Shown: piece after piece, positions 15,164 to 17,942 of the stretch
Numbering within the stretch: the stretch's first letter is position 1
How the letters are laid out: the number at the start of each line of letters is the position of its first letter
NCBI GenBank assembly: GCA_910588865.1
Contig: CAJUSJ010000032.1
Location: forward strand, 1-17,942
Direction of reading: 5' to 3'
DNA length: 17,942 bases
From: an uncultured Lachnospiraceae bacterium
GTDB taxonomy: Bacteria > Bacillota > Clostridia > Lachnospirales > Lachnospiraceae
Notes under the pieces: model-generated
The model's input: the letters and a program-made list of their open reading frames with translations, nothing else
Database searches by the model: none
What the model was told of the DNA's origin: nothing
Made by a program: the position numbers and the translations under genes

Positions 15164-15222
15164 GTTCACAGGTGCCCTGTGAACGTAACAGCATATGCCT
15201 ATTTAAAATCGCCCGCGGCGAT
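15164..15222. repeat. Two compact palindromes in the 353-bp gap between the antitoxin and XRE genes
   Basis: GTTCACAGG-TGC-CCTGTGAAC (15164-15184) is a 9-bp stem with a 3-nt loop. ATCGCC-CGC-GGCGAT (15208-15222) is a 6-bp stem, followed by T-rich sequence on either strand. Neither sits directly after a gene in a terminator position. Apart from these and the flanking promoters and operators, I see no gene between 15056 and 15408. Confidence 0.45.
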
Positions 15223-15311
15223 GGGATTTTTGCTCTCCAGTCCAATTTATCATACGGCCTGTGCGCTTGACGGGCTCGGCATATCAAGTATGACTTTTTG
15301 GAGGCCAGAAA

Positions 15312-15333
15312 AATGTCAAATGTGCTTGACATT
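15312..15333. promoter_or_regulatory. Palindromic operator over the -35 of the XRE gene
   Basis: AATGTCAA (15312-15319), a 6-nt spacer, then TTGACATT (15326-15333). The right arm contains the -35 TTGACA itself, so a bound repressor would block RNA polymerase. Autoregulation by the adjacent XRE protein is the simplest reading. Confidence 0.6.
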
Positions 15334-15354
15334 AAATGTAAAGCGTGCTATACT
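15326..15354 (+). promoter_or_regulatory. Strong sigma-A promoter for the XRE/membrane-protein pair
   Basis: Perfect -35 TTGACA (15326-15331), 17-bp spacer, and an extended -10 TGCTATACT with TATACT at 15349-15354. Confidence 0.85.
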
Positions 15355-15408
15355 CATAAATATAAAGCAAACTAAACATCAACAAGGAGAGGATAAAAGG
15401 ATGACAAC

Positions 15409-15627
15409 ATGAAAAACAGGATCCAGGAATTGCGCAAAGAGCAGAAGATCCGCCAGGAGGATCTGGCAGAGGCAGTAGGAGTAACCAGGCAGACCATCAT
15501 CTCCCTGGAAAACGGAAAGTACAACGCCTCCCTTCTCCTGGCCTATAAAATCGCGAAATACTTCAACAAACACATCGAAGACATTTTCTTATTTGAGGAG
15601 GAAGGCAAATGCGAAGCATTTCTCTAA
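15409..15627 (+). CDS. XRE family helix-turn-helix regulator, 72 aa
   Basis: A small DNA-binding protein made of little more than the HTH: RIQELRKEQKIRQEDLAEAV (4-23), recognition helix region GVTRQTIISLENGKYNASLL (24-43), then AYKIAKYFNKHIEDIFLFEE. This is the YozG-like short XRE type often found just before a membrane protein gene, as here. AAAAGG is 8 nt before the ATG. The last ten residues (EEEGKCEAFL and the stop) are encoded by the first bases of the downstream repeat unit, so the natural end of the protein was probably replaced or overwritten when the repeat arrived. It probably represses its own promoter through the palindrome at 15312. Confidence 0.9.
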   Translation: MKNRIQELRKEQKIRQEDLAEAVGVTRQTIISLENGKYNASLLLAYKIAKYFNKHIEDIFLFEEEGKCEAFL

Positions 15628-15681
15628 TGCCTTCCGACGACCTGCCGCCGAGCCAGAGGCGAGGGGGCGTTACATTAGAAT
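15595..15681 (+). repeat. SD-bounded two-hairpin repeat, tandem unit 1 (87 nt)
   Basis: Starts GAGGAGGAAGGCAAATGCG inside the XRE gene and ends CATTAGAAT. Hairpin 1: GGAAGGCA / TGCCTTCC around AAATGC-GAA-GCATTT. Hairpin 2: GCCGCC / GGGGGC (one mismatch) with tandem G-A pairs and GCC / GGC inside. It supplies the XRE stop codon (TAA 15625-15627). Confidence 0.88.
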
Positions 15682-15683
15682 GA
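15609..15683 (+). CDS. Mini-ORF filling repeat unit 1, 24 aa
   Basis: The ATG at 15609 is 7 nt after the AGGAGG of the unit; the frame runs MRSISLMPSDDL to GVTLE and stops at TGA 15681-15683, overlapping the next unit's first bases. The same frame is open in units 2 (15696-15770) and 3 (15783-15860). No known family; it may be a leader for coupling rather than a working peptide, or chance. Confidence 0.3.
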   Translation: MRSISLMPSDDLPPSQRRGGVTLE

Positions 15684-15768
15684 GGAGAAAGGCAAATGCG
15701 AAGCATTTTTCTAATGCCTTGCGACGACCTGCCGCCGAGCCAAAGGCGAGGGGGCGTTACATTAGAAT
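15682..15768 (+). repeat. SD-bounded two-hairpin repeat, tandem unit 2 (87 nt)
   Basis: Nearly identical to unit 1; the SD-like start is GAGGAGAAAGG. Hairpin 1 keeps AAGGCA / TGCCTT, but the two outermost pairs are lost (AA against GC). The mini-ORF (15696-15770, MRSIFLMPCDDL to TLE) is intact. Confidence 0.88.
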
Positions 15769-15858
15769 GAGGAGGAAGGCAAATGCGAAGCATTTTTCTA
15801 ATGCCTTGCGACGACCTGCCGCCGAGCCAAAGGCGAGGGGGCATTACATTAGAAGAAT
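15769..15858 (+). repeat. SD-bounded two-hairpin repeat, tandem unit 3 (90 nt)
   Basis: Almost identical to unit 2 with a 3-nt insertion near the end (ATTAGAAGAAT). The insertion keeps the mini-ORF (15783-15860, 25 aa) open, ending GAA GAA TAA, and that stop overlaps the SD of the next gene. Confidence 0.88.
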
Positions 15859-15877
15859 AAGGAGGAAGGCAAATGCG
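15859..15877 (+). repeat. Truncated fourth repeat unit supplying SD and start codon
   Basis: AAGGAGGAAGGCAAATGCG is the first 19 nt of another unit. Its AGGAGG is the ribosome-binding site and its ATG (15873) the start codon of the membrane protein gene; similarity to the repeat ends right after. Confidence 0.8.
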
Positions 15878-16319
15878 TCTGAATACGTTATTTACAGAGG
15901 AACCCATTGATTTTGAGAGTAGATGCCGGACACGAATAAAAGTGGGGCTGGGGATCGCGGTTCTGGGGCTGCTGTCCCTGGCGGTGATGGCCCTTGGGGG
16001 ACAGGACATGGTCTTTTGCGGGAGTCTTGGCGCGGGCCTTATGGCAGGCGGAATCCTGTCCGTCAGGAGGAATCGAAGATATTTAAAGGACCCCGCTTTG
16101 AGAAAGCAACAGGAGGTGGCGGAGAATGATGAGCGCAACCGCCTTCTTGGACTTCGGTGCTGGGCCTACACAGGATATACCATGTTTCTGCTGCTGTATG
16201 TGGGGATCCTGGTCAGTGGTTTTGTAGACAGAACAGCGGCCATGGTGCTTTTGACGGTGACAGGGGTGTACGCGCTGGTGCTGCTGGTGTTTCGGATCTT
16301 TCTTCAAAAGGTCATGTAG
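15873..16319 (+). CDS. Four-helix membrane protein, 148 aa
   Basis: Four hydrophobic segments: about residues 24-42 (VGLGIAVLGLLSLAVMALGG), 47-63 (VFCGSLGAGLMAGGILS), 98-118 (YTGYTMFLLLYVGILVSGFV) and 123-143 (MVLLTVTGVYALVLLVFRIF). A cytoplasmic loop between helices 2 and 3 contains NDERNRLLGLRCWA. This DER-type loop and the XRE partner recall DUF2178-like membrane proteins; the family call is from memory and uncertain. Function unknown, perhaps an envelope-stress component controlled by the XRE protein. The ATG and SD come from the truncated repeat unit, 7 nt apart, and the mini-ORF of unit 3 stops on that SD. The 3' end overlaps the convergent LysR gene by 8 nt. Confidence 0.8.
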   Translation: MRLNTLFTEEPIDFESRCRTRIKVGLGIAVLGLLSLAVMALGGQDMVFCGSLGAGLMAGGILSVRRNRRYLKDPALRKQQEVAENDERNRLLGLRCWAYTGYTMFLLLYVGILVSGFVDRTAAMVLLTVTGVYALVLLVFRIFLQKVM

Positions 16320-17217
16320 CCTGATAAGAGGCCTGAGAGTTAACAAAATCCAGGAACATATCCAGAGTATCAGAGGGACGGTTGGAGTAGTAGGCGAATC
16401 CAACCGTCCTTTTGTGTATGGGAGTTCCAAGTCTTAGCTGCACCAGGCGTCCGCTGTCCAAATCCTCCTTTACAAATTCCTTAATGACGCTTCCCACCCC
16501 CAGGCCGATCCGGGCAAATTCGATAAGCAGGTCCATGGTGGTGACTTCCAGAAGGTTGTTGGCTTCAATATGGTTGACGGACATGTACTCGTCGATATAC
16601 TGTCTGGTTATGTTGGACCGGTCTAAAAGCATGATATTTCCCGCCTGGAACACATCCACATCCGCTCCTTCCCGCAGCTTTAAGTTCTCTAAGTAAGAGG
16701 GAGAGGCCACAAAGATGTCCTCAATCTCCATGACTGGCAGAAACACCAGATTTTTCTGAGGCTTAGGCCGAACCACCAGCCCCAGGTCGATCTTCTGCTG
16801 CTCCAGCATATTGATGGTGTGGGTGGTGGACTGGCTCTCAATGGTGATCTTCACATGAGGATATTTTTCGATAAAGTCCTTTAAATAAGATACCAGGATG
16901 TAGCGGCACAGGGTGTTGCTGACACCAAAATGAATATGGCCCATATGAAATTCCCTGGCCCTCTTAAGCTTAAGCTCCCCATTTGACAGCTCCTCAAAAG
17001 CCCTCTGGGTGTGGGCAAAGAGAATCTTCCCCTGATCGGTAAGCTGGACACCCCTGGAATTTCTGGTAAACAAGGTGGTTTCCAGGCTGTCCTCCAGTTT
17101 TCCGATGGCTTTGCTGATAGCGGGCTGGCTGATATAAAGTTCCTTCGCGGCCCTGGAAATATTGCCGGTTTTGGCAACTTCATAAAAGATCCTGTACTGG
17201 GACAAATTCTGCTCCAT
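16312..17217 (-). CDS. LysR family transcriptional regulator, 301 aa
   Basis: The N-terminal winged helix-turn-helix (LSQYRIFYEVAKTGNISRAA, KELYISQPAISKAIGKLEDS, TLFTRNSRGVQLTDQG) occupies about residues 4-62. The periplasmic-binding-like effector domain starts near 90 (MGHIHFGVSNTLCRYILVSY). Length is typical. It is divergent from leuD with 129 bp between them, the classic LysR arrangement, so leuD and anything downstream are the likely targets; the co-inducer may be a branched-chain pathway intermediate (inference). SD GGAGG is 7 nt before the ATG. Confidence 0.93.
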   Translation of the reverse strand: MEQNLSQYRIFYEVAKTGNISRAAKELYISQPAISKAIGKLEDSLETTLFTRNSRGVQLTDQGKILFAHTQRAFEELSNGELKLKRAREFHMGHIHFGVSNTLCRYILVSYLKDFIEKYPHVKITIESQSTTHTINMLEQQKIDLGLVVRPKPQKNLVFLPVMEIEDIFVASPSYLENLKLREGADVDVFQAGNIMLLDRSNITRQYIDEYMSVNHIEANNLLEVTTMDLLIEFARIGLGVGSVIKEFVKEDLDSGRLVQLRLGTPIHKRTVGFAYYSNRPSDTLDMFLDFVNSQASYQAT

Positions 17218-17244
17218 AGGTCAACCTCCGTAGGATGGCACGAT

Positions 17245-17263
17245 TTATAACTGGCTGTTATAA
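17245..17263. promoter_or_regulatory. LysR-type operator candidate
   Basis: TTATAAC-tggct-GTTATAA is a perfect interrupted palindrome next to the LysR gene. It fits the T-N11-A rule for LysR sites. The half-site GTTATAA recurs at 17305-17311, and TATAAC lies at 17290-17295. Confidence 0.6.
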
Positions 17264-17282
17264 TAAATATGAGTATTATATA

Positions 17283-17312
17283 TTGTTAGTATAACAACCC
17301 CTGTGTTATAAT
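17283..17312 (+). promoter_or_regulatory. leuD promoter with overlapping palindrome
   Basis: -35 TTGTTA (17283-17288), 18-bp spacer, -10 TATAAT (17307-17312). TGTTA-gta-TAACA lies over and just after the -35, in the place where an activation or repression half-site of the LysR protein would be expected. Confidence 0.65.
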
Positions 17313-17346
17313 ACAACTGAAAATTACAGAAAATCGGAGGATTACC

Positions 17347-17832
17347 ATGTCTGTCGGCAAAATTTTTAAGTTTCACAATGATCTGGACACGGATCAGATT
17401 ATCCCGTCCCAGTATCTTTTGCTGCCTTCTGTTGAGGAGATGAAGGCCCATACATTTGAATCCTTAGACCCGGAATTTCCCAAGAAAGTGAAGCCGGGGG
17501 ACTATGTGGTGGGAGGAGAGAACTTTGGATGCGGATCTTCAAGAGAGCAGGCCCCGGGAGTGCTGAAAGCCTTAGGGGTTCAGGCGGTGGTGGCAAAGTC
17601 CTTTGCCCGTATCTTTTACCGCAATGCCATCAACATCGGTCTGCCGGTGATCGTGTGCAAGGAGCTGCCCGACCAGGTGGACACTGGCGACGAGATGGAG
17701 CTGTCCCTGGCTGACGGCACAGCCACAGCCAAGGGAAACACCTACCCCTGCACCAAACTCCCCCCCTACATGCAGCAGATCCTAAACCATGGCGGCCTGA
17801 TCGCGTCGTTAAATGAGGAGGAACGCTTGTGA
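17347..17832 (+). CDS. leuD: 3-isopropylmalate dehydratase small subunit (LeuD type), 161 aa
   Basis: The small subunit of the aconitase-like enzyme that isomerises 2-isopropylmalate to 3-isopropylmalate in leucine synthesis. NDLDTDQIIPSQYLL at about 11-25, GGENFGCGSSREQAPGVLKA at about 57-76, and AKSFARIFYRNAINIGLPVI at about 84-103 are diagnostic. The short 161-aa form is usual in clostridia and archaea. No leuC precedes it, so a related dehydratase (for example the DmdB-type small subunit) cannot be excluded. CGGAGG lies 6 nt before the start. The C-terminal EEERL and stop are encoded by the first bases of a repeat unit, as at the XRE gene. Confidence 0.9.
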   Translation: MSVGKIFKFHNDLDTDQIIPSQYLLLPSVEEMKAHTFESLDPEFPKKVKPGDYVVGGENFGCGSSREQAPGVLKALGVQAVVAKSFARIFYRNAINIGLPVIVCKELPDQVDTGDEMELSLADGTATAKGNTYPCTKLPPYMQQILNHGGLIASLNEEERL

Positions 17833-17909
17833 AACGTAGTTTCACAACTCGCAACGCATTCCTCCGACCTGGCAGGTGCCGCGGAGTGGCGCGTGCCGTT
17901 ACAATGATT
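17815..17909 (+). repeat. SD-bounded two-hairpin repeat, copy at the end of leuD (95 nt)
   Basis: Starts GAGGAGGAACGC inside leuD. Hairpin 1: GGAGGAA pairs with TTCCTCC (an anti-SD sequence) around TTGTGAAAC-gta-GTTTCACAA. Hairpin 2: GGCA / TGCC around GCCGC-gga-GTGGC (one G-U pair). It shares CCTGGCAGGT and GCGTGCCG with the copy before ilvC. Confidence 0.85.
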
Positions 17910-17927
17910 GAGGAGGAACGCTTGTGA
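17829..17927 (+). CDS. Mini-ORF overlapping the leuD stop and spanning the repeat, 32 aa
   Basis: The GTG at 17829 overlaps the leuD stop in GTGA and lies 8 nt after AGGAGG. The frame (KRSFTTRNAF to MIEEERL) ends at TGA 17925-17927, where the next GTGA (17924) repeats the overlap. The 95-nt period is exactly what keeps this stop-start overlap. Whether it is translated is unknown. Confidence 0.3.
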   Translation: MKRSFTTRNAFLRPGRCRGVARAVTMIEEERL

Positions 17928-17942
17928 AACGTAGTTTCACAA
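17910..17942 (+). repeat. Start of a second tandem unit, cut by the window end
   Basis: Repeats the first 33 nt of the 17815 unit without change (GAGGAGGAACGC and the TTGTGAAAC / GTTTCACAA hairpin). The array continues outside the window. Confidence 0.85.

Noticed and set aside
15595..15877. CRISPR array
   Set aside because: Units are whole-length near-identical tandem copies without variable spacers, and there are no cas genes.
15593..15910. A 105-aa plus-strand frame with a repeated peptide (RRKANAKHFSNA...)
   Set aside because: It is open only because the tandem unit length is a multiple of three. It overlaps the XRE end and runs into the membrane protein gene in another frame, and has no independent start signal.
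15563..16138. A 191-aa minus-strand frame with internal repeats across the array
   Set aside because: Antisense to the repeat array and to the membrane protein gene; periodicity comes from the DNA repeat. No promoter or SD was seen.

Overview
The window looks like chromosome of a Gram-positive gut-type anaerobe of the Lachnospiraceae (Enterocloster/Lachnoclostridium-like). The evidence is strong AGGAGG Shine-Dalgarno (SD) sites, sigma-A type promoters, moderately GC-rich coding sequence, an anaerobic flavin/iron-sulfur redox protein set, and family resemblances of most proteins. The species assignment is inference.

Layout. (1) 50-2742: an ABC-class ATPase of the PF09818 type (minus strand), divergent from a 238-aa protein of unknown function. 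(2) 2805-6831: a GltD-like FAD/Fe-S oxidoreductase (minus), divergent from an 860-aa fusion of CoA-disulfide-reductase-like, rhodanese-like, siroheme reductase and ferredoxin modules. A perfect 14-bp palindrome lies between them. (3) 6917-8688: ilvN and ilvC of branched-chain amino acid synthesis; no ilvB is present. (4) 8773-12549: an apparent operon of an XpaC-like membrane protein, a lipid-anchored or membrane-anchored substrate-binding/VWA protein, and TelA. (5) 12642-14472: a strongly AT-rich three-gene island (small P-loop NTPase, a 302-aa protein with a possible TOPRIM-like N-terminus, and a DUF4869-like protein), foreign to its surroundings. (6) 14524-15055: a YoeB/RelB-type toxin-antitoxin pair on the minus strand. 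(7) 15312-16319: an XRE regulator and a four-helix membrane protein separated by a tandem repeat array. (8) 16312-17832: a LysR regulator divergent from leuD. A repeat array starts at the end of leuD and runs off the window.

The most striking thing is a dispersed and tandem repeat family of about 87-103 nt, found before ilvC, before telA, three times between the XRE and membrane-protein genes, and after leuD. Each unit starts with an SD-like purine run, folds into two hairpins, and ends at another SD. Stems differ between copies by compensatory changes, so the RNA fold appears to be what is kept. The first hairpin pairs the unit's own SD with an anti-SD-like CCTTCC or TTCCTCC arm. The units overlap the ends of upstream genes, supply stop codons, and in one case supply the SD and start codon of the next gene. 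In the tandem arrays each unit also holds a mini-ORF that fills the unit. I propose these as structured translation-coupling or mRNA-processing elements, possibly mobile; this is inference.

The second candidate system is the AT-rich three-gene island next to the toxin-antitoxin pair. It has the appearance of a defence or mobile-element-derived cassette, but its function cannot be read from the sequence.
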